This document shows, one piece after another, positions 12,911-25,845 of a DNA stretch of 64,000 bases (positions within the stretch are counted from its first letter, which is position 1; the number at the start of each line of letters is the position of its first letter). Under the pieces are notes generated by a model. That model was not told the DNA's origin. It made no database searches and saw only the letters and a program-made list of their open reading frames with translations. Source of the DNA: Monarcha castaneiventris obscurior (lineage: Eukaryota > Chordata > Aves > Passeriformes > Monarchidae); contig JAMPIT010000174.1 in NCBI GenBank assembly GCA_026261815.1, positions 14,136,001 to 14,200,000 of the forward strand, in the 5' to 3' direction. A program made the translations under genes and the position numbers.

Positions 12911-15900
12911 GTATGTATAAAAATATGAGGAACAACATGTGAGTGTAAGATTAAAAGCTTAGAGCCTTTGTATCCACAGAAGTTTTTTCCTGTTGACTGC
13001 AGAGTTGTACTTGTTCATTCTATGAAAATTAGAACTCCTAACACTCTAGCAGGTTTCTGTGGGTTTGGAATGGGAGCAGGTTTAGGAACTATCTCTACAG
13101 ACAAGTTAAGTTTGAGTCTTTCTCAAATGTTGTCTCCTTTCCTTTAGCATCCAAACTCTTCTTCCCAAAAGTCCTTAAATTAGCTGATCCATCCAGGGCT
13201 GCAAGTAGAAGTTTTTTAATTCTGTGTTATTTGGTCTGACAAGCCACTCACTGTACTGTTAAGACATAACCCAACTGACCTTTCCTCTGAACTATGTGTG
13301 TCTGGAAGAATAGATGAGTCTTCTCACATTCCTTGTGAAAGAACCAGAAAAAAAAAAAAAATCAAAACAGAAACCAAAAGAAAACTCAACCACTCACCCT
13401 GGTTGTGCCAGCAAGGATCTGCAAACCGTGGGAGGCAGCTTGCCAGCAGTGACAGGTAATCTAGGCAGGGTTTTGCAGTAAAGCTGCTCAGCTTGGGCTG
13501 GGATAACCTGGATGCTTGGGACCAGCCTGCAGCGAGCTCGGTGCTGAGCTTTCACCCCAACAGCATGCGGCTTGTGAGCTCTCAGCTCCAGCCATGAACG
13601 TGCAGCCTGGAAATCCCCAGTAGGATTCTTGGGAAAGCAATGTTACTGTTTACAAGACATGTAATTACCTTGTAAACCATAGCTAGTCTCCTTCCCATCT
13701 TCATCCCTCCAGTCCTACAAGGAGCTTTTTCCATACGAGGCTTCACTTCCTCATTCTCATCCTGCAGTTTTCTTAAGGCACTCTCGGGGTTATATTTCTT
13801 GCCTATCTCTCCCTGGACACATCTGACACTGTTGTCTGAGCCACTTCACTTGTGCCACCTCCTTAAACACGGTCCTTTGCTGTTAACTGTATTTAGCTGC
13901 CTGCCTTTTTCCCTCTTCCCTTCTGCCCATCACCATAATTAAGTGCCTGTTAACATCCATGGGATGGGAAACGTGATGGCTCCACAGGGGATGCTCACCC
14001 CGTGGTCCCTGGTGGCAATTGAGACCACAGGAAATGTCCTCTGCAGTTCCCTGTCTCACAGAGCCAACCTTTTCTGTCCAAAGCTGCATCTCTGAAACAC
14101 ACACTTAGGCTGGCATCTGAAATCATTCTCCACAACGTTATTAATGCCAGGAGGGAAAAGCATCAGATGAGGAAAATGAGAAACACCCAGAGACAGAAAT
14201 AACACAGGGCGAGGAAAAAAGTGCAGATTATTCGGTAGCATAAGCTTTCCAGGGTAGAGAAACAAACCAGCGCTGGCCTTAAAAAGGGTTTCTTCTGTGT
14301 GTTGGGGGAGGGAGGACAGAGGGATACAAGATAATCTTGTTAAAGGCAGTGTCAGATTACTGGTGTTGTACAACAGGATTGCTTTCTGCCCCTTCCAAGG
14401 CTGCCTGTCAGCCTCCCCAGGACAAGAGGGTGGAAGTGGGATGTCAGGCTACAGTAAGGTGGAGGGTGCAGTGCAGAATGTGGGGAGCAGAGGGTCCTTG
14501 GGTTGTCTGCAGATCCCTCAGGAGGGAGGATTGACCTAATTTTGTTTTGATTTTTATTTTCTTTCATCCTTTTTTATTTGCTTTTCTTCATGCCTCTGCA
14601 GGATATTAATTAAAATGACAATGACATTCAGCTTTTGCTTTTCAAATGGGGCCACCTCTATCTCTGGTCCTTGCTTGGGATGAGAGAATCTAAGCAGAGG
14701 ATATTGTATTTAAGCTAGCAAGACTATGAAGGAAAATAAGTGAAGCTGAGTAGTGTGCCAGAATCAGACAGACTCCCCTGTCTGTGCTGCTGAGGGAAGG
14801 TAACTTGTTCACGTGGATGTGGATGTGGAGTGAGCAGCAGTGTACCTAGCAGCCCCTCAAGTTTATTTGTTGAAAAAAAACCCTGCACAATACCTAAATT
14901 GGTAAAAAAGCTCTTTTTTTGTGCTATTTACTAGCCAATCCCTGAAGTGCCCCAGTTTCTCTCTGATGTGGCCACAGGCGGACATGCTGTTTTCAGTGTG
15001 TCAGGAGTGGCTGAACACACCACTGTGGCCACTTGCACCTTTCCATCCACTGCCATCTTCTCTGGTGGCTGTAAGTAGCCCAACCTGACCTTGCACTGAA
15101 TCAAAGAGGTTTCCCAGGCCTTTGTGACAGCAAAAAAGTAGATGGGAGCAGAGAGGCAGGAGCAGAGAGCTGGTTGCACTATAGTCTTCGTGCTGTTGAA
15201 ATAAGATTTGTTAGTACTTTTATGCTACAACTGTGAGCTTCTGATAGAAGGAATCTAGAGCTGACCAGGCAACAGATCCATCTATTCCCGTATTTTGTGT
15301 CCAGCAATGGCACAAAATTGGGGAGGTCTGTAGGACCAGGGGGAGGATGCTGTGGTATGTGGTAGCATAGTCTCCCAGCCCTCAGCAGCTTTATCCTGAT
15401 ACAGAACTGGTGATGTTGGAACTATGCACAATTTATCTATTCATTATGAAACCATACCAAAAGTGTGTGTAATTTACAGAGTCCAAAACAGGAGGGGAGG
15501 GCAGACATGGAGGGAGAAGCTCTTCCAGGCCTTCATGTTGTAAAGCTTGGCTTTAAGTATCTTAAAACTTGCAGTTTTGCAGCTTGCAGCCACTGAGATG
15601 TGGGATTCATCACTCCTCTGGCTGAGCTCTTGAGCTCTTGCAGTCTGCCTGTGGCCAGTGGAGCAGAAGCTGAGCAAGTGTCCTATGTCCATGCTCCTAG
15701 GTCATTCTCTTTCAGTTTCATCTCCATTTGCTCACTGGAACATGCCAGCTGAGCTTGTGGGGATAGACTAAGGTGCCCAAAGAGCAAATCTGAGCCAGCA
15801 TTAGTCTAACTTCACCCAAAACTTTCTGAGCCAATGTGTCTCCCTGCTGCTTGATCGCATTATTTATCTACATCAGTTCCTGGTTTGTCATAATGCACAG

Positions 15901-17391
15901 GCTGTATATGGAGAAAGCTTAAGATGATCCATTTATTTCAGAGGTCACAAGGCAACTTTTTAGTCAGCACTGTGCTGGGCTAAATTTTAACAGCAGAAGT
16001 ATTTAAGAGAGGAGGGGCAGGCTTTTCATCCTGCTTGTCTTCCCCCAAGCCATTCAGTACATCCTCTGATGAGTTTTTCATTTCAAACCAGACAGTAAGA
16101 CACTGCATTCATGAGCAGCCCTCTCCACTTTATCCTGTGAAACATTATTTCTGTCTGAAAACATAAATCCTGCTCTATCTTTCAATTACATTAATAATTT
16201 CAGAGAATTCTATCAAACAACTGGGGTGGATCTGCTTTTTGTAGCCCCTTCTATAGGGTGTAGTCCCATGAGTGTTTCCAAATTAAATGAAATTATGATC
16301 ACTGGATCATAGATGCTGCCCAGCTTCAAGCTTATTTATCATGTTTGACTCATCTCCTAGAATTAGGGACTGAAAAAGCTCCTTATTTCAAAAGCTAATT
16401 AAAAAAACCACTTAAAAATTCTGCTTTCTAGAAAATAGTTCCCCCGTGTAGATTTTGAAAGGTTGTTATCCTAAGCCAAATAAAAATTCATTTATGTTCT
16501 GAATCAATGACAATATTTTTCATAGCTGGGAATATTCTATTTATTTGTTTATTTATTTAGCTTCAGCTTTTTCTTAGTTCTTTTAGATTATTGCCTGAGA
16601 TCTGAGACTTGGGTAGGGTTTTTTTATTTGTTAGATCTGAGAATAAAGCTGCCGCTGCCATTAAATTTTTATTGGCCTTGTTCAGTCTTTTCAAAATTTC
16701 ACAAGTTAGCTGTCACAAAGGGGAGAAGAGACTACGAGGTTAATGTTACAAACAGATGTTATAATTAAAATTAAAGAGTATGATAATATTCTTCAGCCTT
16801 GACTACTGGTCCCATGTCATGCCAACAGCAGAGCGTAGTGGAGCACAGCTTCATAATGCCAGGTCTGTCTTCTCCCAGAAGAGAAGCTGAACCGTTTTGG
16901 TGGATGGGATGGGATGCAAAGTTGTCCTGGAAGGGAAGAAGTCAAAGGAAATGGATGTGCATAGGTTTCCTCTCTTAAAGCAGCGTGAATTACAATGCAA
17001 ATTGCCTCGTAATTTACGGTGCCAGACTTGCCCCAGTTTGGTCTCTTCACCCTGCAAAAGAGAACGTGAGCAGGTGTCTGGTGGCCTTGCCAGGGGCAGC
17101 ACAGAGGGAGACAGTCAGGCATTATCACAGCCATCTTAAAGCGGGTAAAATCAGAGGGAGCTGACTGGCTGTTCCTGTCACCTCTGTGCAGACGCCGCAT
17201 TCGAGCCTTTTGATTACTAAACTCTCCATCCATTAATAAGCAGCAGGTCAGGGTTCACACATCTCCCACAGTAAGTTCTTCCTCCCTTTTTATATTTTGA
17301 AGAGCCTGTGAGCCATTATTCCACAGCAGCTGTCCATGGGAAAGCTGATGCTGTGGGGGTAATATGTAATAACAATAATACGTAAATTACC

Positions 17392-17492
17392 ACAGGGTGG
17401 GATTCCTGGGGCTGTCCTGTGCAGGGCCAGGAGTTGGACTTGGATGATCCTTGTGGATCCCTTCCAACTCAGGATATTCTGTGATTCTGTTC
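17392..17492 (+). repeat. Short CR1 3'-end fragment, + strand
   Basis: The sequence 'ttggacttggatgatccttg', then 'ggatcccttccaactcagga' and 'tattctgtgattctg' is the CR1 extreme 3' end. About 100 bp remain. Confidence 0.8.
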
Positions 17493-19851
17493 TGACACTG
17501 CCACAATACGCAGGCTAGGAATTGTTCATGCCAAGTGATTACTTTGTGCACAACCTGGAACCTTTGGACTGCCTGACTCCTTAAAGGAAAATACAGCAAT
17601 TTTGGAAAACATGCTGAAAATGTTCAGACAGGATTCATTTAAATAACTTGCATGCCATGACGTTTCATCCTTGAATTGTTGCTTAAAATTAACATTACTT
17701 TGTTGCATTGTAAAATAGTGGGGAAGAAGGAAAAAAATTGCTTATTTTTTTCCTGGAAATACGCATTTTCTCCCATGTACTAGTTCAAACTGCTGCTTCC
17801 ATTGTTTTCCATTGAGGTTTTTTTCTTCTTTCTGTTTTTCTTCATTCTCCTGGTTCCCTGGTTTGTGCTTTTGACATAATATCTACATGCTGCAAGAGAC
17901 TGGGTTGATTTTTGCTTAGCAATACACACAGGGTCAGGAAGGATGTTGGATGAAGTCCAGCATGTGGTACAGTGTGTTTGCAGCCAGTATCTTAGAAATA
18001 TTAAAATAGTAACTGCTGTATTCAACTTCCCAGCCCTGAGCACGTGTGTACTTCTGTCCAAGGAGCAAAGCAGCAAGTGTACACTTAACAGACAGGCCTG
18101 TTCCTGAGAAGCTACACATTTTGGAGGGAATGTAAGGAAATGACTACCAGGATTATTTTGCAAGAGTTGCTGCACTCTAAGCAAAGAACAGAGAAGAGGC
18201 TCTGAGTTCCCACAGTAGGCTCTCTTCCTGCTTGCCTTGTCTTGCAAGCTGGCTCAAGACAAAGTGAGGTTTGGCTGGCAGTCTGTGGGTGCGGTTGTAG
18301 AAGGCAAACCTTCCTTCCTTCTTGGAATGACATGTGAGAGGCTGGTGGTTTATACCCATGTTAGGAGGTCGAGGTGTTTGTCACTCCCCTGTGTTGTACT
18401 TCACCTGGAGCTGCAGTTACACATCCAGTTTCATAAAACCAATCCTGGCAGCTTCTGAGAAGAGTGAGTAGCTCTCTGGGCATCTGCTGCACTCCCACTC
18501 CCTTTCTGGCACTGGCACAGGCATTCCTGTGGCCATGTTGTCAGTTTTTAACTGGATCTGATCTTGGTGACTGTATAAACATTTGTGCTGGCATGAGGAA
18601 CAAGGCTGGAACAATTGGTGGAGAGCTGAACCTCATCTATCAGTCTTCTGCCAGATTAAAATGACCAGGTAACTTCTGGTTCTCCAGAGCTGGAGACACA
18701 AGTCCTTATCTTCTGAAAGTTCCTTGTTTCCATTTGTTTCTTTCTGTGTTATTGCCTTCCTCTGGGTTCACTGTTAGCCAGCTGTAAGAAGAGCAGTTTG
18801 GCAGAAAGGTGGCCACATCTCTGGAGCTACTTCTGGAGTTGCTACTTCAGGAGTTGCTGCACAGATTTCTAGAAAAGCTGTCGCTACAGTGGGCAGCCTG
18901 TTGGCACCACCCCTGATATTCATAGAGGGAAGGCTCTCCAGTCCATTTCCAGCACTCAGATCTGGCTTCTCCTATTTTCATAGCTTGAGTCCCTTCTACC
19001 CAAGGGGCCAGATGCAGCTTTGCCTCTTGTATGCAGAGCTGCTGTGCCACAGAATCACCTGGTGCAGGTAGTTCTTCACAGCATTACTAGAAGTTGGCCT
19101 CAGACTGACACTCCCAGTTTGTAAGCCATGTATATCCCATTGGCTAAGTCTCAGCTTATCCTTGCACCATGCTGTCTCCTCCCTTGCACGACCAGTCCTT
19201 CCATCACTGAGAGTCTGGTCCATTCAAACCAGCCTAGGTGACCTCTTCCCTCTTAGTGAGACACTTCTCTCTTCCAAAATTCAAGGTTTTCACAGTGAGC
19301 TGTACCAAGCACTGGATTTGTTTCTGCTCAGGGTGCCACCTTCTCACAGAAAGCAGAAAAAGGTATCAATTCCAGGCACCGAGTCACTTGCAAGTGTGTG
19401 CCATGAACTTGTCAGAGCTCTGCATTTAAACGTTTTGTGGGAGGAAAGCTGCCTGGTACTAAGGTTTTTAATTTGTTTATGTTTTCTTTGGTTCAGTTAA
19501 TTTTGCAGAACTGAGAGCATATAGCTAAAAACTAACTTGACATCTGGGTATGTGGGAGACACAGCAGTCTCTTGGTCCAGGGGTGCATAGACAAGGGTTG
19601 ATGGATTACATGAGAAAACTAATGTAGACTAGGAGCTGGATTAGACATTATCATCATAAAGGCAACAACTCAACATCCTCGTGTGCAGAGCCATGATGAA
19701 CATGATCAGGACAGTTAGCTTAGTTTCAAGTGGGAAGTGAACTGAGTTGCTCAGTGCATCTGCAGCCTTGGTTTTGATACCTGTGGACATTGTGCAGTGC
19801 ATGGATGTGAGTAAATATTTATCCACCACACTAACTGTGTACAATGTAGTT

Positions 19852-20113
19852 CATAGGACAAGGGGTGATAATTTTAAACTAAAAGAGGGTTGATTTAGAT
19901 TAGGTATAAGGAAGAATTTTTTACAACAAGGGTGGTGAAATACTGGCACAGGCTGCTCAGAGAGATGGTGGATGCCCGATCCCTGGAATTATTCAAGGTC
20001 AGGGCTCTGAGCAACCTGATCTAGTTGAAGCTCTCTCCCTGCTGATTTCAGGAGGGTTGGACTAGGTGACCTTTAAGGTCCCTTCCAACCCAAACTATTC
20101 TATGATTCAGTGA
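19852..20113 (+). repeat. CR1 LINE 3' fragment, + strand
   Basis: The fragment contains 'aaactaaaagagggttgatt', 'ctggcacaggctgctcagag', 'ttggactaggtgacctttaa' and the terminal 'ctattctatgatt'. Confidence 0.92.
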
Positions 20114-21026
20114 TAATGGGCTTGTCCTGTATGACCACACCTCATCTGCTGAAGTGCCTTCAAAGATCTCATTGTGCTTCAAAGGCCTTAAATATCATGC
20201 TGCAGTGCCAAAAGACAAAGGTGTAATAGGATTTTGAGTAGGGCTTGTGTAGGTTAGGCACCGATTTCCTGTTACACACCTTTGACTTACTCAGGGTTCA
20301 CATGCATGTCCTAGGTACTACAGCTAACAAGTCCTTGCACATCTGCTGAGTGAGACAAGCTATGTCTGTGCATTCCCTTGGCCTCTGGCAAATACAAAAT
20401 GAACAAATTAGGCTTTTAGCCTCCCTTCACCATGGGCCAAATTAAATCAAATGCTCTTGCATAAGCTGTAGGTTGAAAGCACGTGTGTATATACATGGTA
20501 ATTGCCAGCGTGGTCACATGCTTTTTTAATTACCCTGGGCACCAACCTGCATCTTGGAAGACACTTTGCCCTAGTAAATCTGTCCCCTGCAAAATGAGCT
20601 TGCCCGTGGTCACAGGAAGTTTGGGTGCAGAAATGGGAGTGTTCCTTTCCCTGCAGGCATCAGATGACTGTCAGAGGGTGGAGTTCCAGCCTGCCAAGGC
20701 TCTTCCTCCAAGACTTTTCTTGTGACTTTATCAAATGATCACAACTCCTTTTATCATACAGATATCCTGAAACCCTACAAAGAGCAAGTGTTACTCCATC
20801 CTGTTGCTGGCACAATTGCTTCTTAATACCCAACTCCCACTTCTGAGTTTGCATTTTTATTATATGACCTTTTCCTCCAAGCAGTGAGTTTTTAACTGAG
20901 CACTTGCAAATTGCAGCTGAGGAAAGTAGATAGAAAATGCAAAATCACTTTACAGTCTGTAGCTTTTTAATCGCATTCCCGTATTCAGTAAAAGTAATGA
21001 GATTTCTTGTTTATATTTGTAATCAG

Positions 21027-21077
21027 CAGAGGCAACTGACTGTGATGAGAAGCCGGACCTTTCTCTACTACAAACAG
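21027..21077 (+). CDS. BEND7: BEND7 short coding exon with NAGNAG acceptor
   Basis: The 51-bp exon codes for (A)EATDCDEKPDLSLLQT and leaves one base that makes Gly with the next exon. The acceptor reads AATCAGCAG, so splicing can occur after either AG. The first gives an extra Ala and the second (start 21030) removes it; both keep the frame. The donor is ACAG|GTAAAA. The peptide is acidic and lies just after the BEN domain. It is too short to stand as an ORF, so assignment depends on splice sites and on phase agreement on both sides. Confidence 0.82.
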
Positions 21078-23218
21078 GTAAAATGCATTAAAATTTTTAT
21101 CAGTCTCCAATATGTGTTTTTGTTTATTTATGGCACAGAAGCACTTTTCAATAATCCTGACTTGCCATGTACAGCTGGGTAATTGCACACAGGACTCTGC
21201 TATCTAAAGTTTTGAATGGTCTGTGTTAAAAAAAAATGCATCACAATCTTACAATTTTCCCCTCAATTTCATATTCATAAAACCTCAAGGTCCATGGGAG
21301 CAGCTAAGCTAATAAGGCCCGTAAGTTACACTTCTTATGCCAAATAGGGACTTGTGCTTATCCCTGATATTTCTGGGAGTATTTTTTATCTCTTAACAGA
21401 GTTATTGGTAGGGACAAACACAATAATTTGTAGAGCCACATCTGTTGAGTTGTCTGAGGTATTAGCAATAATATCTTGGGCTCACAGAAGGATTGCAGAC
21501 ATACATGCTAGTTAAGTGTTAGTTTACTTATTCTTGAAGTGCAGCCACCCTGCCTTAAAAGCCTGACAGTTGCTATACAGCAGCTTGGCTGTGCAGCTGT
21601 GTAGACTGGGAAATAACATTTTTCCACACTGTTGAATTTGGTGTTGAAATCACCAGTCTCACCAGACTGAGACTGAAATTTGAAGCACCCTCCCATTAAG
21701 AGTTGGTCCATCAGCAGGTGCCATGATGGTAAGAGCTGAGCTGCCATCCTCTGAAAATCCAGTGGGGCCAGAGTCTGGGGAGATGGTAATTTCCCTGCAT
21801 TTCAGAGTCTGTAATGTCACTGAGATGCTGCTTCTTATCCCCAATGCCAAATCAAAAGGAGGGAGGATCTTGGGCAGACAAATGATGTCATTGATTATAG
21901 TGCAGTTTTGTGTTATTTTGTTTAACAACAAAGGGTGGCTGGAGATCAGCAATGCCATTGCTGTGAAGAGCAGGACAGGGCTGGTACTGGGTTTCTGAAC
22001 ACATCACACGGTACCTGACAGCTGTGGGGAGGATGGGAGACTACTGGTGACCATCACAGCATCTGTCTCCTGTGCCAGGACTCCCTAATCTCTCCTGCGT
22101 AAGGGCTGGAGAAGGAGCTTTCACACCCCGCTGCTGTGTGCTGGAGCAGCAGCTGCCAGCCGTGGAGCGCTGTCAGAGCACGTGCAGTTACTAAGGAATA
22201 GGACCAGCGGAGCAGTTGGGAGGACAAGCAGCTATAGTCTGGCTCTGGCATGGACCCAAGGGGGGCTGGGAGCATGCGCTGCCTGGGAGCCGCCGTCCTG
22301 CTTTCCTGGCCAGCCGCTGAATAACATTTCAGGGTACGGCTGGGATGAGAGATGCAGGAAGCTCTGCATGGAAAGGTCCCTTCCAAGCGACATCCTGTTG
22401 GTTTCCTTTATCAGGGAGGGAAGCAATTCCGCTGCGAGAGGACCCTAATAAAGGTTGTTGATGTGATGTAGTGCTATCTTTTCATTGCTCCGGTAATCAC
22501 ATTAAGGAGCAGAATTAACAGTTTGCCGTAGGTTTCTTGGAGCACAGTTTCTGTAGTCGCCACTCAGGTTGTACAGCAGGGATGGAAATGAGTGTGCTGA
22601 GATGATTGTGGTAGAGAAAGCAACTCCCTTTCCACTCCACTGCAGATCACCATTGTGGTCTGCTTGCTTGTACACTTTTGAGCATCCATGCATGCAGCTT
22701 TTGAGCTGAAATGCTTGTGTGTGATGTGTACTGCTCCACACTACCTGTGGAAGGATGCCTAAATAAACCACGCTGCAGTTTGCATTGGGGGGAGGTGATG
22801 CTCACAGGCTGTGAGCCAAGAGTTTGACTCACACCCATTATTATATGTGTGCCAGTGCCTCCTTATAGGACATATCTGTGTAATATCATACTGTTGTTGG
22901 AAGCAGATTATTTAAAGTGATACACAGACAGTATAATGACAGTAATTATGAGACAGAGACAAAATATAGATGCTTTCTATCAAGGAATGTAGCAAAAGAG
23001 GTGGAATGTGACTTTTACAGGGGTCTTTCCCTGTTTTAGTACAGCTGGTTTTATGAAGGGGTGTTACTGACAGATTCTTTAAAGAGTCTGCATGTAATTT
23101 ATTCAGCTGTCTTCTCTGTTTAGCTTGAAAAATCTTTGGGGAAAAGTCTCTCTGACTGTGTGTTTGTACAGCCTCATGCAATGGGCTTTGGTTACAGATG
23201 ACAGATAATATCAGGTAA

Positions 23219-23402
23219 ATCATGGACTCAGGTATTAGGAAAAATTTCTTGCCCAGAAGTGTTGTCAAGCACCAGAACAGGCTGCCCAGGAAAGTGGTGG
23301 AGTCACCATCCTGGGAGGTATTTAAAAGATGTGGGGATATGGTTATTGGTGTAGGATCTTAAGTATCTTTTCCAACCTAAATGATCCTGTAATTCTGTGA
23401 TC
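23219..23402 (+). repeat. CR1 LINE 3' fragment, + strand
   Basis: The fragment contains 'caggtattaggaaaaatttc', 'gaacaggctgcccaggaaag', 'agtcaccatcctgggaggta' and the terminal 'gtaattctgtgat'. The sequence between the body and tail is shortened relative to other copies in the window. Confidence 0.88.
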
Positions 23403-25279
23403 AGTGGTTAACCTGGTGCTTTGGTATAATAAAACCAGAGTGAATTGAGTTGCTTGAGGGGATCTTGCAGGAAACTGGATGGGGAGAAAAGACAGGGTAC
23501 GGGAGCTATCCATGAACAGCTGCTCTCTTGATCTTCAATAACTGAACAAACTCTGAAGCAAAAGCACCCAGGGAGAATTACTTGAATCAGTGGTAAGCAT
23601 TGGTGCCAAAAACCAAGGGAAAACTCAGATGCCTTTAATCTGCCTTTCCAGCTCTGTCAGTGCTGCTTGTGACACCGATGACATTATGAACAAGATCTGG
23701 GTATATGTGGACTAGTGATGCTGAAATGTCTCAGTCTGTACAGGTTTGGATCGCAGCCTCTGGCTGACACTTCCTTCGGGACACCTCAGACAGAGGTGTG
23801 GTTGCTCTCAGCTCTCTCCATCATTGGTGGGAAGAGAGCTGCTTCCAGAGGGAAGGCCAGGTCAGCTGCAGTCATGTTTGGAGGTGTCTCTCCTTTGGTG
23901 CCAGCAGGACCAGGCTCTGAGTGCAGTTAATTGGTGCCAGTGCCCATAGCCAGGTCTGAACCAGCTCCCACTGTGCCCACAATTAACAAAGTCCTGGGCT
24001 TTGAGGAGAGCAGGGGATGCTTTGTTTTCAGAAACCTCTTTTGGAACTCAAAAGCCTGGTAAAAAAAATGAAGCTGGTACATCCTCATAAATCTAAGGAA
24101 GACATTTTTCCCAATTATATTTTAGCACTCCTGAGCAGGAATGATGCTCCCGTGTTAAAATCACCCTCTACACTAAGAGGGCCTTGGCTTTAAAGGCTGT
24201 TGATTGAAGGGTGTTTAATGTAAATTGGAAGAACTGTGGCAGTTAAACTTGCTGGGAACTTTGGTGCATTGACAGACAAATCTCAAGAAAATACTGTTAT
24301 CAAAGCTCAGGTCTTGGAGAGCTCCAGTTTTTGCACCTACCCAAAGCTGCAGGCTGTGTCCAGACCTGAGCTGAGACAGATCAGACAGCTCGGGGGTAAT
24401 TATTGTGGGCTCAGTGGAAAGGCTGATTAGTTTCTTGGTGATACAGGATACCTGGAGGGTGTGAGATAGATCTTTATCAGGATGAGGATGTGGCAGCTTT
24501 TAGAGTCTTTCTATGTAAGTTGGTATTGTGAAAAGGCTCATCTTATTTCAGTGTACAATTTACACAAAGCGTCAGGATTTTGTGGTTTAAAAGAAAAACA
24601 AAAGGAAGGCATAGCCCATAAGTTCTGCATGTGGGAACAAATGTAAACCAGCTGCAATACCCTTTTCTTGAATCCTCATATTGAAAATTGGATTGGAAAG
24701 ATATAGGCAGATATAGGACCATATGCTAGCACTCCTTACTCCTGCTTTGGACCGCAGCCGTGCTGAGAGTTTGTGTAGCTTCTCCACATTGGGGTTAATT
24801 CAAGATGAGAAAGAATTTTGCTATCCCTAACGGAAGCTGAAACACTAACATCCCAATCCTCAGGTCTAGGGGTGATACAGCTTTGTGAAAAGATGAGAGC
24901 AATCTCTTGGTAAAGAAATGGATGATAAGAAAACAGCAACAATCCAATTCTATATAGGTTGTCTCCTTTTCTCTTGAAATACAATATCAAGAAAACGAAA
25001 CTTGAAAAAAAAAATAAAAACCTTTTCCAAAACCTTAAATATAAATCCTTTATTGTAATATAAACCTTTATCCTTTCAATGCATGATTATATGTCTTCCC
25101 TTTTCATTGGGGTGTATTTGCCTCTCAGGCTGATTGATGTCTGTCTTCTGTTTGCCCTGTGTTCTTAGCGCTCTTGTCGTAATTCTTCTGTCCATCTTTT
25201 CATTGTTCTGTTTAGAAAAAGCACATTCTTAAAGTGCTTTAAAAAAGATGGGATATAATCATACCGTGCACCTTTTATT

Positions 25280-25316
25280 AGTGTGTGTATATATATATAT
25301 ATATTTTTTTTTTTCT
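25280..25316. repeat. GT/AT dinucleotide repeat plus poly-T
   Basis: A short run of alternating TG then TA units is followed directly by a T tract. It is a simple-sequence repeat likely to vary in length. Confidence 0.85.
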
Positions 25317-25783
25317 CCTATATACATTTAGACTGCTGCGGAGTGGTGGGGGTTTTTACCAAATAAGATCCCAAAGTATGTATTCAAGGTTTAAAATTCA
25401 CGGGGTGCTTTTTTCACTTCTTCAGAACCGTAACTTCAAAGGGGTGAGCATCGCAGTGCAGTTTGTGCTGAAGACTAATGCAGTGCTTTACATGTGAAGT
25501 GGGCTGCGCTGTATGTTGTGTGAAAAACTTGGCTGGCAAATTTTGTATTCAAAAAAATCTATTTAATTTGCTTTTCTTTAGCCAATTGAGCTCTGCTCTA
25601 AATGGAATTCAGCAGCGCTGCCTGTGTGCACACCAGCAGTTCAGCCCCATCACTAATTAAAGTTAAAACTCAAATACATAATTTGCATAATTCTAAAATA
25701 CTATTTTTTTTGTTGCGAATTACTGATATCATAAATTCTTACATTTTTTTAAACTGATTCCTTCAAACTCTTTCTCCCTTCAG

Positions 25784-25845
25784 GTAACCTTTTCGACACC
25801 ACAACAGACCATCTGATAGATGCAAACCCAGATTTTTCAGTTTGA
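25784..25845 (+). CDS. BEND7: BEND7 terminal coding exon
   Basis: The polypyrimidine tract and CAG acceptor (TCTCCCTTCAG|GTAACC) open the exon. It completes the Gly codon from the previous exon and codes for NLFDTTTDHLIDANPDFSV, then TGA at 25843-25845. The tail is acidic. The junction itself contains GTAA just after the acceptor, which could be mistaken for a donor, but the frame and the stop support the call. No larger open frame overlaps this exon on either strand. Confidence 0.82.

Larger units (their letters stand above)
12911..21026 (+). other. BEND7: BEND7 intron (largest in window)
   Basis: This 8.1-kb intron (GTATGT...GTAATCAG) holds an A-rich run near 13350 and two CR1 fragments (about 17392-17492 and 19852-20113). 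Open frames on the minus strand at 16817-17233 and 17780-18247 have no recognisable domains. The rest is unannotated single-copy-looking sequence. Confidence 0.7.
21078..25783 (+). other. BEND7: BEND7 last intron
   Basis: This 4.7-kb intron (GTAAAA...CTCCCTTCAG) includes a CR1 3' fragment at about 23219-23402 and a GT/AT dinucleotide run followed by poly-T at about 25280-25316. No other recognisable element. Confidence 0.75.
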
